From: Mycteria americana
Taxonomy: Eukaryota; Chordata; Aves; Ciconiiformes; Ciconiidae
Direction of reading: 5' to 3'
Length of the DNA stretch: 64,000 bases
Assembly: GCF_035582795.1 (NCBI RefSeq)
Contig: NC_134370.1
Location: forward strand, 50,641,501 to 50,705,500
In this document: positions 1 through 13,939 of the stretch, piece after piece
How positions within the stretch are numbered: the first letter of the stretch is position 1
Layout: each line of letters starts with the position of its first letter
Position numbers and translations under genes: made by a program
The notes under the pieces: generated by a model
Databases searched by the model: none
What the model was told of the DNA's origin: nothing
Seen by the model: only the letters and a program-made list of their open reading frames with translations

Positions 1-2269
1 CAGAATAATGAAAATGGATCTAGGAAAAAAAATAAAGTTAGACTGCAGCAGAGGCAAGCATGCCTAGTGAAAGAGAAAACTAGAAACCATAGATTGTTAT
101 CGGTGTTTGATAGCTATTTATCACCAGAAAACCAAAGTACATTCTTAAGTCTTTAATAAAGATGGTTAATTTTGAGAAGTGCTTAACACAACTAAGAGGA
201 TTCACTCATGGGCCCAGGGCAAGAACATGTTAAAGAATGTTGGGTAATGTAGACATATTTATCTTATCACTGACTCAAGATTATCTAAAATACTTATAGG
301 ACAGCTGACAAATTTTTAGAGTTGTTACTGATTTCGTTGGTAGGTATGTGTTAGGGGTTTGAAAACATGCCCCACTTTTCTTAAGGAGAATGTGGAAATT
401 AGACCAGTGTGTATAACTTCAGGACACAACTTCGGTGTACAGAAAGATGCCAGAACATGTTGGTAGATAATCCGTTCATAAGTGCCTAGCACAGCCTCTA
501 TGTGCTTAGAGGTAGCCACTGTGGATTTGTTAAAAGCAGATCTCTTTTTGAGAGTGGCTGCTCTTGTGGACAAGAGAAAAGAAACAGATGCAACATATCT
601 TTATTTTGGTAAAGCCTTTTATATATTCCTGTATGTGTTAATTTTCTAGGTAGTGCACTTTTCTACCTGTGTAAGTGCACTAACCTCTTGGCTAAGATAC
701 TATTGAACATACTTTGAAAATTTGTAAGAATGGTAAGAAACATTGAGGTGAAGAGGGTTGAAGATACTATGAAGATCAAGATTAGCTTTTTCAACAGTGC
801 TCAATATATTAGAGAAATTATTAGATCCAAAATGAGCAGCAGGAAATTCACACAATCGAGTACTAAGAACTGAGAAAAATTTGCAAGCGCAGAATGCAAT
901 GTGACAAAAAAAGAGGCAGGGGTTAGTTGATCTAAGCAAAGTGAGCATAATTTTAACAATGAAACAAATCTCATAAAAACCCCCAGTGCTCTTGCAAAAA
1001 AGGGAAATGTAGTTCTAGGATGCATTAATCGCAGCATTGTATATAAAATGGGAGAATTCCATTCCAGTCAGCATTGTTGGCCCCTCAGTAGGAATAGACT
1101 GTCTAGTTTTGGGCATCACCATTCCAAAAAGATTTGTTATACTGGAAAACGTCCAGTAGAGAGAAAGAAGAATAAGAGGAAAAAATGACATATGAAGAAA
1201 GGTTGGAAAAACACTGTATTCATAGCAATGAATCTGTTTATATAACATGCCTCTCTTGTGATTGTAAATGGGAACAAATGGTTGAGTTGTCTCTTATAAG
1301 GCAGTATTTCTCTTACGCAGTTTTGTAAATCTGATTTTCTAGCAGACAAGCTTTTACTCCAGTAATAATTCTTATCTGCTAGCCATCCCATCTGTTTCTC
1401 TTTCTCCCAGTAGACTGGTACAATTTGGCAAATACCCAAGCATTCAAACACAGGTGTTCTTGGATGTCTGTCCTAGCCAAAAAGCACAAAATCTGTAAAT
1501 TGAACTTGTATAGCTTGAGACTGACTTAACCTAGCTAGAGAACTGCTGGGGGAATATGGCACTAAATTACCAAGCTGAGCACCATCTGGACAGTCAACAA
1601 ACCTTTGAACCTTTTGTAGAAGAAAATTAGTAATTCTGTTGCATTCTCTTCTCTGCCTGTTTCTTGGCATGTTTTTGATGGGTGAAAGGTGAAGTGCAGA
1701 GGACCTCTTCTAGCCAATCCAGGTATATGCTGGATTTTAAATCTGAAACCTGCCCGAGAGTTAAGCTGGGGAGATAAGCAGTGGTTTCCTCCAAGTGTCT
1801 GGAAAGCCTTCCTTATAAGGGAGCAAATGCAGCAAACTGCTTGAGATGCATCTCCCTGTGGAGCAAGTTGCTATGCAGATGGAGGGAGGGGTTAGAACAC
1901 AGCTTCTGTTTTTCTAATACATCCCATCTTTCAAAAAGTTTGGGGTTTGTATGCAGAAAGGGGAAATTCCCATATTGTCAGCTTTGGGGGAAAAAGTGTC
2001 TGCCAAGAGAATAAAGTTTGGGGGAACTCTATACCCTTGGGAATCTTCCTGAATTTTGTGCAAGAAACTACGTACAGGAAGAATGTATATCCTGAAGCTG
2101 CTGTTGATCTTCTTGTTAATTATGTTTCTATTCTTGTTGTTAATAGTGTTTGTGTCCTCTATGAATGAAAAAAAAAGGCTTCTAGATAATTCCTGCATCT
2201 CCTGTACCTTAAAGCTTTCCTTTATTATATTTTAGTCAAGTTGCACCTGTTTTGCTAGGCTCAGGTGAG

Positions 2270-2752
2270 GAGAAAATCATTCTCAGTGTTGATCTGTATG
2301 GAATCTGGAGTACTGGTGTACTGTGTCCAGTTCTGGGCTCCCCAGTACAGGAGAGGTATGGAGCTACTGGAGAGAGTCTGGCAAAGGGCTGCTAAGATGG
2401 TTAAGGGGCTGGAGAATCTCTCACATGAGGAGAGGCTCAGAGAGCTGAGATCTAGAGGGTGCAAAGAAGACAGAACCAGTGACAGGACAAGGGGCAGAGG
2501 GTACAAACTGAAACGCAGGAGGTTCTGTCTGAATGTAAGGAAGCACTTTTTTTTTTTTTTTTTTCCTGTGAGGGTGATGGGGCACTGGCACAGGCTGCCC
2601 AGAGAGGTTGTGGAGTCTCCATCCTTGGAGATATTCAAAAGCCATCTGGACATGGTCCTGGGCAACCTGCTCTAGGTGCTCCTGCTTGGCAGGGGGTTGG
2701 ACCAGATGATCTCTGGTCCAGGTCACTTGCAACCTTAACCATTCTGTGATTC
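2270..2752 (+). mobile_element. CR1 LINE, 3' end fragment
   Basis: The sequence reads through the typical avian CR1 3' end in sense orientation. It includes the segment around 2320-2460 whose translation runs [20 protein letters not shown], followed by the classic 3' UTR with 'ggttgtggagtctccatcc' and 'gttggaccagatgatctc', and ends at the 'attctgtgattct' tail near 2752. Only the last few hundred bases of the element are present, the usual 5' truncation of CR1. A run of 18 T at 2547-2564 interrupts the position where the consensus has a short 'ctttttcact'-like segment. Several substitutions relative to the consensus suggest an old, inactive copy. The exact CR1 subfamily would need alignment. 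Confidence 0.93.
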
Positions 2753-3849
2753 TTTGAATTATCAGTGGAAAAGAGGCCTGTGAGCAGGTTTTTCAGTGGT
2801 GTGTCAAGGAAGGAAAAATACTATAAACTACTTTATATATACTTACTATGTATTGTGGAGTTCTGTGAACAGCAGTTACATATATTGAAAAGCAAAGCCT
2901 TCCTAACTATGACTAGATCTTTTAGAATAAATTTATTATTATAAATTATCTGCCCAAAACATTTCTCATGCAGAATTTCTTCTTAATTTTACTGCAGATG
3001 GTTTAGGAGGAAATTTATTTAGTATTGTCTTGAATTAATTTGTACTGCTTCATTTTGCATTGCAGAGATACAAGAACATATTAACTAAAAGCTGGCAGAA
3101 GGCTCATCTGTCCATCTTTTCTCTTCCTCTTATGCTGCCTTTTTATAAACCTAATTTCTGTGTCCAGTTATTGTATTTTATTGATATAATGAAAATAACT
3201 TCAACTGGAAAGCATAGAAGGGGCAAGGCATATCAATAACAGAAATGTAACAAAATTTCTTCACCTTTCAACTCTTCCTACTTGTGTTTCTCACTAGTCT
3301 TTGTTCTTTATCCTTTTGTTAAAGTGTAGCAATTTAGTGAGTTGTGGTTCCAGTTTCTGTCTGACATTCCTGGCTGGTGCCTTCAGGTGTGGCACCAAGT
3401 TTCCTATCATTTTGGTTTCAGTTTCATATGGTAGACCCCTTTCTCTAATAGACTGTTCTAAACTCTTGCAATCCTTGGAGGCAATAATTCACTGAGGAAT
3501 TGCTGCAGCACAGAGATTTATGCCTTAGTTACCATGTGCAACATTTAACTGTCATTGCAAAAGCAGTTTGTGAACGTATAGCATAAATCTGAGACCCTCA
3601 AAGTAATTTCCTTATCAGCTGCAGACAGCCCTGAAGGCCCCTCCTTTCTCAGTTTCTCAGTCCCAGATTAAAGAATTTCCTTCTCTCTGAGCTATGGCAA
3701 CTTTTTCTCTGTGTGTGGCAGACTTATTGATATAGGTCTGTTTGGACCTGTTCCCCAGCTCTCCGATCAAACATTTGTCCATCTGCAATAATAGCAGTAC
3801 AGGACGAGAGAGCATGTGCACCTCAACAATTTGCATTGGTAAGGGGCCA

Positions 3850-3894
3850 CAGCCTCTGTAGCATCAGTTGTAAATCAGCCTCTGTAGCATCAGT
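3850..3894. repeat. 19-bp direct repeat, two copies 26 bp apart
   Basis: The string 'cagcctctgtagcatcagt' occurs at 3850-3868 and again, identically, at 3876-3894. Only 7 bases separate the copies. This is most simply a local slippage duplication. No function is implied. Confidence 0.85.
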
Positions 3895-6751
3895 GTCTTT
3901 GCATCAGCACGATGCATTCTTTCCTGCAGTCCATGTAATACGATCTTGAATGCTGTTGCTTCTTTTGCTTCCAGCCATCTATGTCCCCAGTGGCTCAGAA
4001 GGGCTAATTGGTCAGATCTGTCTGTTTCCAGGGCTGTGGATAGACTTGTCAGTGCTCCTGCTGGTCTCTGGAGTGGTGAATTGTCCTCTGCATATTACAA
4101 GAAGTCCTTCTCCAGCTATTCTGTTCAGTTCTGGCATCTGGACAAGAGCCTATAGCTTTGGTTGTGGTGAATAACTGAAAGTGCAACTGCACAGCAACAG
4201 AGCACTTCTCTGGACCTGCTGCTGACATAGTTTATTCCATTCTGTACAGTCAGTCTCTGGTCAGGCCATGCCTTGACTCCTGTGAACTCCTTGTGGGACT
4301 GTCCATCAGCACTCACTGCTTTGCTTCATTGTTCCAGTTAAGCCGTTTTGCTATTTATTTTCTGTGAATATGCAGAGCAATCTAGAATTTACTCTTTGGG
4401 ATGGTCTTGATTGTAATGTTAAAGTCTTCAAATGCATTTCTGTTATTTAGGAATAAGTAGAATATATATTGCTGAATAAAAATGTTTTCCCTTTACAACA
4501 TAAACCAAGTGACTCGTACTATGAAAGCAGGATCAGAATTCGTGAGATGTTTATTAAGTTCTAAAGGTCGCTTCAAAACCTCTACTTATTTCTAATCAAT
4601 GAGCCATTACAAGCTTTTATCTTTTGTTTTCAGCACTCCTTTAGTGCAGAGTTCTTAATACAAAGGCAGCCCACCCAGCTGTAATATGTTGTCACTACAT
4701 TTAATGGTGGTGATTTATGTATATCAAGCCAAGGAAGAGCTGCTCTGTGTTTTAATAGACCTGCTGGTGACCTTGGGTACAATCTGACTTTCTCTTAAAG
4801 CTTAATAGCAAATTAAAACAGTTGCTGCAGGGTGTAAGTTTGGAAATCCCTTTTTTCAGGTCTACACAGTTATAGCTGGAGGCTCTGTTATGAGTTTGGA
4901 GACATCCCAGTCAAGCCACGTCCAGCAAATACCCACAAAGTGTCACCCTTGCTGACTCCAGGTTGTTACACCCTTTCGAAGTGGGGACAGATTCTGAGCC
5001 ACCTTTTTTACCATGTAAAATACTCACAAGTGGTAGAATGAAAGTTAGCATAAACAACATGTAGGCTGTAGAGGCAATACTGTGCTGTTTGGGGGTTTTT
5101 TTTTTCTGAACACAGCTTTTTTTGTTTTCACTGGTTGATGGGCAGCTGAGTTGATTTAAAAACTTCTGCTGCTTACAGGGGTAATCTTATTCTGCCCTTA
5201 TTTAATTGAGTAGTTCCATAGAAAAAGTATACCTCCATTTACTTGCACACAGTACTGCTGTTGCAACGGCATCAGTTAGCTCAAGGAGCTGACTGTGAAA
5301 ACTTTTTTGTATTTTCAAACATATCAGTTCCCTGAACCTCCCTGCAGTTTCTTAAGTGTTAGTGCTTATGCAAGGGAGGTGAGTGGACAGGTGGGTGGGC
5401 TTGAAATTTCTGTAAGGGCAGATCAGCAGTTTGGGTTTAGACTGGATTAAACTGATACAGAATCACAGCCTTAATCCTTGGATATAGTACATTAAGCTTA
5501 AACATATACCAAAATCTGTGGGGACATCGTTGGTAAATTAAACTTGTCATTAAATTTGTCACTACATTCCCTCCCACTCTCATCTGTGGGAGGGAAAACA
5601 CTAGTAAACACTGCCAGCTTTTCCTCTCCTTCTTCTGTGCAGAGTAAATAAGGTATCCTGGCAGCAAAGAGAGCACATCCAGGAATGGGAAAATGCTTCT
5701 GCATGCATCTAGAATAATTTTTTGAAGCAAATACCACTGCAGGATCTGTAGTCACTACTGCAAAGACAGTGAGGCTGGTTGCAAGTCCTGGGCTTCTGAA
5801 TATACATAATGGTCTGTATATGGTAATAGCAGCCTTTCCAAATCTGTGTTCAGACAGCACTGCTGCTGTCTTACATTGCTCCCCTGACAAGACATAAATG
5901 TTTCTGTGACTAAGGCAGATAGCTAAAGCAGCTTTAGGTTATTTGCAGGTGTGTGTTTCTTGTTGAGGGACATGCTGAGTAAAAGGACAAAAAGCCTTTC
6001 CTCTCTAGGTCACAACTGCTCCTGATTGTATTCAAGTCATCTAAAGTGCCTTCCGCTTCTATAAGAACAGGAGAAATATTAGAGTCTTTACCACAGAGTT
6101 TTGTTTCTTTTCTATTTACGGTTAGTAACTAATGTTATTGATAGATGTGTCAGAACAGTCAGTAATCTGTACAGTGCCAATTGGTACAGCATTTGGGAGA
6201 TGATTATTGAATCTGACTCACAGTACTGGCCATAGTACTTGGTCCAAGTATGGCAGTGGTATGACAAATTGATGTAGTGATGTATTGCATAAAGGCAGGA
6301 GGATTATGGGTGTAAATAACCCTTATGTCTACTGATCTTTACATTGTATTATAGGATAATTGATCAGAAATGCATCCAGTTTCCTTACCGAAAAGTAAAT
6401 ACTCACCCAGTGTAATGTAGGTTACTCAAGTAAGCAGACGTGTTGCTGAAACTCATGCAAAGGGACCGTGTTTCACTGTGATAAGTGGCTTACAGAATCC
6501 TGTAAGAGGCTGAGGCAGCTCTTACTTTTCTACCTGTTTTCTGCAAAATCTGGTCGAGAGACTGGCAATCCAGTGCTTAGTTTGTCATAAAACAGTGCAT
6601 GGTGTCCCTGAAGAACTTTCCAGCATAAAGAACTTTCAGTGGAAAAGGTGTTAATTTTTTGTAGTTGTTCAGTTGGTTGGGTTTTTTTGTTTGTTTTATT
6701 ACAAAGGATGATGGAGCTTGTGCAACATACTGTATATTGGTTTTGGAACCT

Positions 6752-6778
6752 AAGCTAGAGAAATATTTTCTCTAGCTT
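6752..6778. repeat. Perfect 12-bp inverted repeat with 3-nt loop
   Basis: Arms 6752-6763 (aagctagagaaa) and 6767-6778 (tttctctagctt) are exact reverse complements around the loop 'tat'. A near copy of the right arm, 'tttctctagcc', follows immediately. In RNA this would fold into a short AU-rich stem. It lies in intronic sequence, and I see no surrounding longer stem that would make it a microRNA precursor. Confidence 0.85.
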
Positions 6779-9700
6779 TCTCTAGCCTTTTTTCATTGTG
6801 ATATTAGTTAATCATGCCTTGTAATAAGGCTATCACAAATGGAGTTGTAGATAAAAGTGTGTGAAAGACTATTTTATTGCTGTAATTTAGTTTGCAGGAG
6901 TTGGATCACAGCCACTTCCTACAGACTCATTTGGATGCTTTAGTGTGAAGTCCACTCAGGTGGAAAGCTCTTATACCTACAGGTCTTTGAGCAATTTGGT
7001 GAATTAATGGAAGAGTTAGTGGGAGGAGAACAGGATATCAAAACTGCCCTCAAATCTGCTGCTAATTACTTGCACATTTCTGTGTCCATCTTCTGCCTTC
7101 CAGCTAATTCTAGCAGAGTCCTGCTGAGCCTGAGGCAGTGTGCTGGAAGGCTGTCTGGTTACTAGTGCCTGGCAACTACTTTATGCTCATCTTCAGAGAT
7201 GAAAGACTTAACTTTAAATGGATGGACTGGGAACATATTACCTTAACAGATTTCTGTAAAAATAAATAGTGTCTGCATTGTGGATGTTTTGAAATAAAAC
7301 AACAGGTGTAGAAACTGCATGTATTAACATGAACAGGTAGGGACATACATATGTTACAGTAAAGATGTTTGGCAGGGGGGGCTGTTTTCTTACTTTTGTT
7401 GTTTTTCCCCATGTCCTGTCCCTGGGCGTGTATTTCCCTTTCTAATTCTAAAAATTAAGTGAGTTCTGTCAGTAAATGTGTTGTTCAACTCAATGCTTCT
7501 GGCTGTAACTCCTTGTAGAAAGGAAAGAGGTATTAGTTTTATTGTAATCTGGCAGCAAACCAAAGGAATGCATTTTTATTCTGTGTCCTTTGGCAATGTT
7601 TTTAGCTAAAACCTAATCCCTCTAGAGGGATGCTTTGAATATTTTCTTAGAGATGCTTTCTGAAATTAATGTATTTTAAATGTATGGAGGTGTAAATGTG
7701 CTAGGGTAGTATAATTTTTCTTGAAGGAATTGCAAAAACTCCATGTCTGAAGTAGTAGGAAAAGCACAATAAGAGAGAATGCATTAGTCTTGGGTAGTTG
7801 TACTTACCGCGGTGCCATCAGGTGGACATACTATATTCTTTACAGTTAATGTAGGTGCCTTGTCCACAGTAAAGTAGGAGTGCTTTTGTTGGCCTTATAC
7901 TAGAATTAGTTGATACCTGTGGGACAAGAAAGGCAGTTCTAAGATCTAATGCAAAACCTAACTGCTCTGCTAAGTGCCTTGCAACAACACAGTACCTTCC
8001 AGCTGAAAAATCAGATCCTTCTTTCAGCTACTGGAGAGTTTGGATTAATTTCAGTGTAAACAGATTGTGTTGATGTCTGTGGACAAGATGGTGAATTCTG
8101 TCAACAAGAAATGATGGGTTTACTTTGCACTGATATTCCCTGTTATAAAGAGACTAAACCTTTGTCCTGAGAAAAGGAATGTCAGTAAGCAGCTGGTAAG
8201 AGCTGTGGCTGTGCCCTCTCTTTGATCTCTCTCCCTCTAAGCCTCCATAATTGAAATAAGATTGTTGCTTCACAGCAAATGGCATCTGGGACACAGCATT
8301 ACAACCTGTCATGTGCCTTACAAGGGTATTTCTTGTGTTGGAATGATATTGCTTACTCTGTAGATATTGTTTCAAAATTTCTTACTTAATTTGGTGAGCA
8401 TCATAAGAAGCTTTAGTATTTCTACCAAAATAGTACTGAGTACCAGATCATTGTGAGTCCCAGTGGTGACAATGAAGTGCTTCTTTATGTACCTGTAAAA
8501 AAGTACTTTTTATTTGTCATCTTAGTATTCAGTCTCTATTGTAGCACTGCATTATTCCCAGTACTAAAGTAACTTTAAATTCACACAGTTGTGGCTGTTT
8601 CTTTTGTTACCATTAACAGGTGTTTGTTTATTCTTGTGATATGATTGTGTTTCAGTAACAGATACTTTCCCACAACGTTTTTAGACTTCTGTCATATGTT
8701 TGTTCCTAGCAGAAATTGACTCAGCTATTTTTTTCATAAACAAGAGGTTTGTTCAGAGTTTTTATTGAAAACTAAGAGAAATTTCATACCTTGCATTTGA
8801 GATTAATATAACAAGCTTAGTAAACTATGAAACACAGATCACTTTGTTCCAATCCCTTCTGTGTCTTCTGAAGACATTATGGAGAACTCCTTTAAGATGT
8901 CCAACTCAGTGTCTGTATTCATAGTCCTGTTGGAGGAGACAGAGCAAAGACAGAAAAGTCTAATACTAGAGAAAGTAGAGAAGAAAATCTTGGCAGTTAA
9001 AATAAGCAGGCATTGCCAGCTAGTGTGTTTTGAAATGTTGCCCATAATGGTCAAGCCATTCCAATGCTGAATGGTTTATTTTCATGAAGACTAGAACACC
9101 ATTTCAGTATTCTAGCTTAAAAAAAAAAAACAAACACCACCACCTTAGGTGGATATTTGATTTGAAAGGTTTGCTTTCCTTTATGTGCTTTTAAGCTGTT
9201 TTTTCCATTGTATTTATGGGCAACTTTGTAGCTGCTGTTTACAACAGAAATCAGTTGCTGGAGCGGGAAATGGCTATTGCATCTTGAATTACACAGTATT
9301 TATGAGATGTCAGGCTGAGCTGTGCTAAGCAGCTGAAATATGCTTAGATCAGTGGATATTTAATTTCCTGTATGGCACAATATATTGCTGCACAGTGTAA
9401 AGACATTAGTTTCCTAAGATCCAGACAAAGCATGTTTCTGTTCCATTTCTATGTTCTTTGTGACACATCATAACCATGACCAAAGAGGTGCTGAGAAAAG
9501 AGGTGCCTGTAGATGATTTTTTTCCTAGTTTTTGAAATTCACTACCCATGTTAATCTGAAATAGCTCAGTTGCTTGTGGGGCCGACTGAAGGTTGCTGAA
9601 GCTAAAGCTGGAAAGATGAAGGGGTTGGTGAGGCATTACTTCCTGTATTACTGGTTTGTTTATGTTCTGCTGTTTAAAACATGTTAATCTCTATTTGTAA

Positions 9701-11434
9701 TTGTTAGTATACCTAGTGAACAGGCAGGATTTTTTGTTAAAATGAAAATAAGTCACAAAATAATAAATACAGCTTTATATATGTGTATATATAAGTAGTG
9801 CGTGTGACCTAATGAGAGACCAGAATACTCTGTGTTGGTACATAAGACATGGCAAAATGACCATTTTCTGCCCTAAGCAGTTTATGAATTAGGTGTAAGA
9901 CAAAATTTTCACATATGATAAACATTACATTTTTTAGTACATAACATTTTCTAAGTTTTCTGTGAACAGCAACTACCTAATTGTCCTTCCTGTTCTCTTT
10001 ACACATGTGGTATTTCATAGAGGACTGGCAGGTCATACATTCATGCTAAATATATTGATCTCTGCCTAATCTTTGAGCACTAGGATACATGTGTTCCCTC
10101 CAACCTTTTTGTGCTGTTATTTGACAGAATCTTGGATTCTAGATACCTGTCCACTAGAATGAGATATCACTAGAATCAGTAAAATCAGAAAATCAGTAGA
10201 ATTAGTCTCTCTAATATATGAATTGCTTCTAGACAGGTAATATTTTACTTACAAGGCAATTTCTGTCTGTAGTTTGTTTGAGAGCTCAAAATTTGAGATC
10301 TATTGGTGAGTTTGAATCGGATACTCATTTTACTTGAAATGTTTCTATTCCTAGTTTGAGTGAGCATCCCAGTGAGAATAAATGTGCTAAGATAGTTTTA
10401 AAATTTTCATCCTGCTTTAATTTGTTTTCTTTACACATGGCTGTTTTATCTTGGCTTTTGGGCTATGCTTTTGAGCTCATTCACTGGAATATTTGGAGAC
10501 AGCAAATAAAGGGTGGGATTAACACTTGTTAAGTTAATTCAATTAACAGTTGGAAGTAACATCATAGAAACATTTGTGCAGTCTTTGCCCAGGTTGTGCA
10601 TGAGACTGAGTCATTTTTTTATAATTTACTGGTATTCAGCTTTTAAACCTTTAGAAACATCGATGTGTTTCATGGCCTTTGACTCTTCCTTTCCCAGCTC
10701 CCTTACCAAAACTATAACATAACACTGTTAGCACGATAAGCAAGCTTTAGAGAGTGAAACTAGGTTTATGATTGTTTGACTTGCATCTCTCAGGAAAAAA
10801 CCACTTGTTTATTGCCTTTAAAATATACTGGTTTGATGAATAAGCTGAACCAAGAATGAAACAAAACTATGTGAAATGGAATGAAGTGGAAACGGTCTGT
10901 ATGCTGGTGTCAGCCAGTGCTAGAATTGTAAGACTAAATCTGCTATGTTGGTGAGGCACAGATAGGAAAAGGGCTTTTTTAATTCAGAAGTAAGCTCTCC
11001 CAAGAATACTGTTGTCTATAGCATCATAGTTACATATTGTTTGGCTTTTAAATTCTTTGAGCTGTTAACAACATTTTCTTGTGTAGTGCAGATCAGCCAA
11101 TAATCTGCACTGAGATGTGATCCCTGGGTTATACTCACAGTGTTAGTACATTGGTGCAGGCCTAATTCTTCTGTGCATGTACCTATATGGTACTTAAATG
11201 TTATATACAGATAGTGTGAAACACCTCGAGTTACGCATTGGTGTTAGTAGCAGTTATGCTGGATACTGCATCAAAGCCCTCTTTTTTTTCAAAAAGATGG
11301 GAATTTGGTGGGCTCAGTCTTGTGCACTAAAAACAGTAATTACAGCTGCAAGGCAAATTTGTGTCTGATTACTGCATGAATGGAATTGGTTATTTAAAAT
11401 TGGTTATTGGCTGGTTTTTTCTGCTTATTTACAG

Positions 11435-11546
11435 GTTGCATGGCCGATACCATGAAATGGCACCGAACGTTGTGCCCATGGACTATACAAAGGACCCAGA
11501 TGTTAAACTACCTATGCAGCTTATAATAAACATGCCTGAGCTAAAG
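11435..11546 (+). CDS. CIB2: CIB2 coding exon 3 (residues about 30-66)
   Basis: An acceptor 'ttatttacag' precedes this exon and a donor 'gtatca' follows it. The first base completes a codon from the previous exon; 37 full codons follow, LHGRYHEMAPNVVPMDY to INMPELK. Human CIB2 has LHSRFYELAPNLVPMDY to IQMPELR here, with the same exon ends. The segment is the first, degenerate EF-hand region and the linker that in CIB proteins shapes the hydrophobic pocket used for targets such as TMC1/TMC2 in hair cells. CIB2 loss causes human deafness DFNB48 in established work. CIB3 has similar sequence (APQLVPLDYTTCPDVKVPYEL), and the DPDVK here resembles it, but the next exons and synteny favour CIB2. The preceding exons were not found. 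Confidence 0.93.
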
Positions 11547-12954
11547 GTATCACTTCTGACTGCTTACAAACTGTATCTTTTTAAGTTATGTAGCTCATCT
11601 GCCAGAGGTTTTGCCAAGTGAGTTTGATATCCTGAAGCAATGTGACATGCTGAGGTCTTCCCCTTCCTGTTACTGTTCAAGGGCAAAACCAACTCCAGAA
11701 ACTGGAAAATATTTAGGTGGATGTCTTTCTTGCAGAGATAGTTGGGATAGATGTTAAAGGAAATGAGTAGGAAATAAAATTAAATTTGGCAATCTTTCCA
11801 CTTTATATATATCAATCCCTTAGAAGTCAGGGGGATCTCTGTGTGAAGAGCTCGTTAGAAATCAGAAGTTCTTATCTCAGTGTGTCAATAGGAAATTTGC
11901 CAGAGTTCTGCAGAACATTGCTGATCAAAAGTAAAGATTTTCCCCTTTTTTTCTCAGCTGCAAGAGCACAATAAATATTATTTTTCTTAATTATCAGGAG
12001 TTTTCCTTTTTCATGGAGTCATTACATGATAGGAAGTAGAGAGACAGTCCATGTAACTACAAATGAGAGAAGCAGTAGGCATAAAGCAATCAGTGAAAAA
12101 AAAAATTGACAGTATTTGCTTTTATTATTTCATAAGTTCAACAATTAAATATGGTTTTAACAGGGCAAATATGGATTTTTAGCATTTATTTTTTTAACAG
12201 TTCATTGAATTATCATCTTTGGTCTCGTGGTCTATTTTTCTTTTTCATGTATGCAAATTAGTTGACATCTTTAAATTACTATAATGTAGAAAAAACTATA
12301 TGTTCACTGTGATAGTTGCATGAAGTGTTATTAAGCTTTTTAAGAGCAATGCCATGAAAAACTTGTAATTGATGGCCTTCCACTTCATTTTATGATTAGA
12401 AATTCTTAATGTCATAAAATGTTGAATATTTGGGGAAAAAAGTACAAGCATAAGCAGTGCTTTAGAAATTCAGTTGGGGAGGAGGTTAAGTCAACATAAA
12501 GTGAGAGACATTTGAATTAATTTTCAAGTTGAAGTTCACAGAACTCCTTGTTACTTTGGTACCACACTTACTGCATGTTTGATTCTGGGACAACACCATT
12601 TATTGAACAAGAAGCGCATTTCACTCTAAAGAATGTTTGTTAAAAAGTGTTTGACTGGCACTTCATATAAATGGAAACATTAGAGATTAAATGCATATGA
12701 GCGTTTAATTCAATAGAAGACCTTTGAAAAATTTTCATCCTTCAGTTATGACTGTGATATACCAGATACATACCAGATACATATGTACAGCTTAGAATTT
12801 GGGTTTCTGATGAAACTGAGAAATAATTTAGGATTCTTTTTCACACTAAGCATGGGATCCTTCAGCAAAATCCTAGTATATGTTTATACTCCTTGTAATG
12901 GTGAGTTGGGCCTGTAATAAAGTAGATGAAGATGTAGCTAGCTTTAATTCCAAA

Positions 12955-13030
12955 ATTACACATAATAAATTAAAAATTTTTAAATTTTATAAATAAAAAA
13001 AATTATATTTTTTTAAAATTTTTTTATATT
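12955..13030. repeat. AT-only low-complexity block
   Basis: About 75 bases are almost purely A and T, with alternating runs such as 'aaatttttaaattttat' and 'tttttttaaaatttttttat'. Such blocks are candidates for easily unwound DNA or matrix attachment, but base composition is all that is visible. Confidence 0.75.
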
Positions 13031-13939
13031 ACAAGGAAAACTTTAGATGGCATTAATTCTATCATAAAAGCCATAAATGCCACTGTCATCAACATAGCAC
13101 ATCTACATTGAGTTATTAAAATGAATATATAAGATTAGTATATACCTCACTATTGTTTAAATAGTTACAGAATTGAAACCTGTGATATGCTCTGAGTTGT
13201 TCCTAGAACTTACAAAATAGTTCTTTTATCAGCTGGTTGAAAGCTATTCAGCCTTTTAACTCCTAAAGCTGCATAACCCAACCCTAATTAGAATCCAGCT
13301 CCAGGTTAGTTTCTTGTCAGCTGTGTGCATGCAAGTAGGTATCCTTGACTGCCATGGGTATAAGTGTAATTCCCTCCTCTGCAGCTTGCAAAGTTGACCT
13401 TCCTAGCTCACTTCAAATAAAATGAATGATGTTTAATAATCATGCAGGTACCATAGTTTAAAAAAAATTCTTCTCATTTTGCCCATTTTGTTACACAGTG
13501 TGAAGTAGGAACAGGATATGAAAGTAGTGTAATTCAAGGTTTGTTCATATATGAACTTTTAGTATCAGCAGCATTCAAGAAAACATTATTTTTCAACAAT
13601 ATTATGTGTTTAAATGTATTGAAATGTCTATGAAAGAGCCTAAATTATGTGCCTGTATAATTGATGAAAAAAGTGCATCTAGAGAAGTATTCATGGAACT
13701 TTAAAATAGGGGGTGTAAAGATCTTGCTGAAAAGTTCTTCTCAGTTAATTCAATTGCATAAAATATTATGTGTTAACCATTCAGATATCTTATAAATATT
13801 TCACCTAAGTTTTGTATAATGTAAATGTTTATATAGTTTTTTCTTATTATACAAATAAGGAAATTAGGCAACAGGCAAAATTAACAATACTTTGCAAAAA
13901 TGCCCTGTATTTTAGTTACCTCAAATTGAGCCAATTTGG

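Larger units (their letters stand above)
1..11434 (+). other. CIB2: CIB2 upstream intron, no coding exon found
   Basis: This stretch precedes the first recognisable CIB2 exon and is read as intron (intron 2 by comparison with human CIB2). I looked for the coding sequence of the N-terminus (MGNKQTIFTEEQLDNYQ) and for the very short second exon (DCTFF...ILK) and found neither. There is also no CpG-rich segment that could be the CIB2 promoter. Exons 1 and 2 are therefore probably left of the window, although a micro-exon of about 35 bases could be missed by eye. Apart from the CR1 fragment, a short direct repeat near 3850, a perfect hairpin at 6752 and simple A or T tracts, I see only AT-rich non-coding DNA. 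Confidence 0.6.

Noticed and set aside
2261-2732. Open frames of 103-136 codons on both strands
   Set aside because: They fall inside the CR1 3' end; the + frame is CR1-derived and the others are its shadows.
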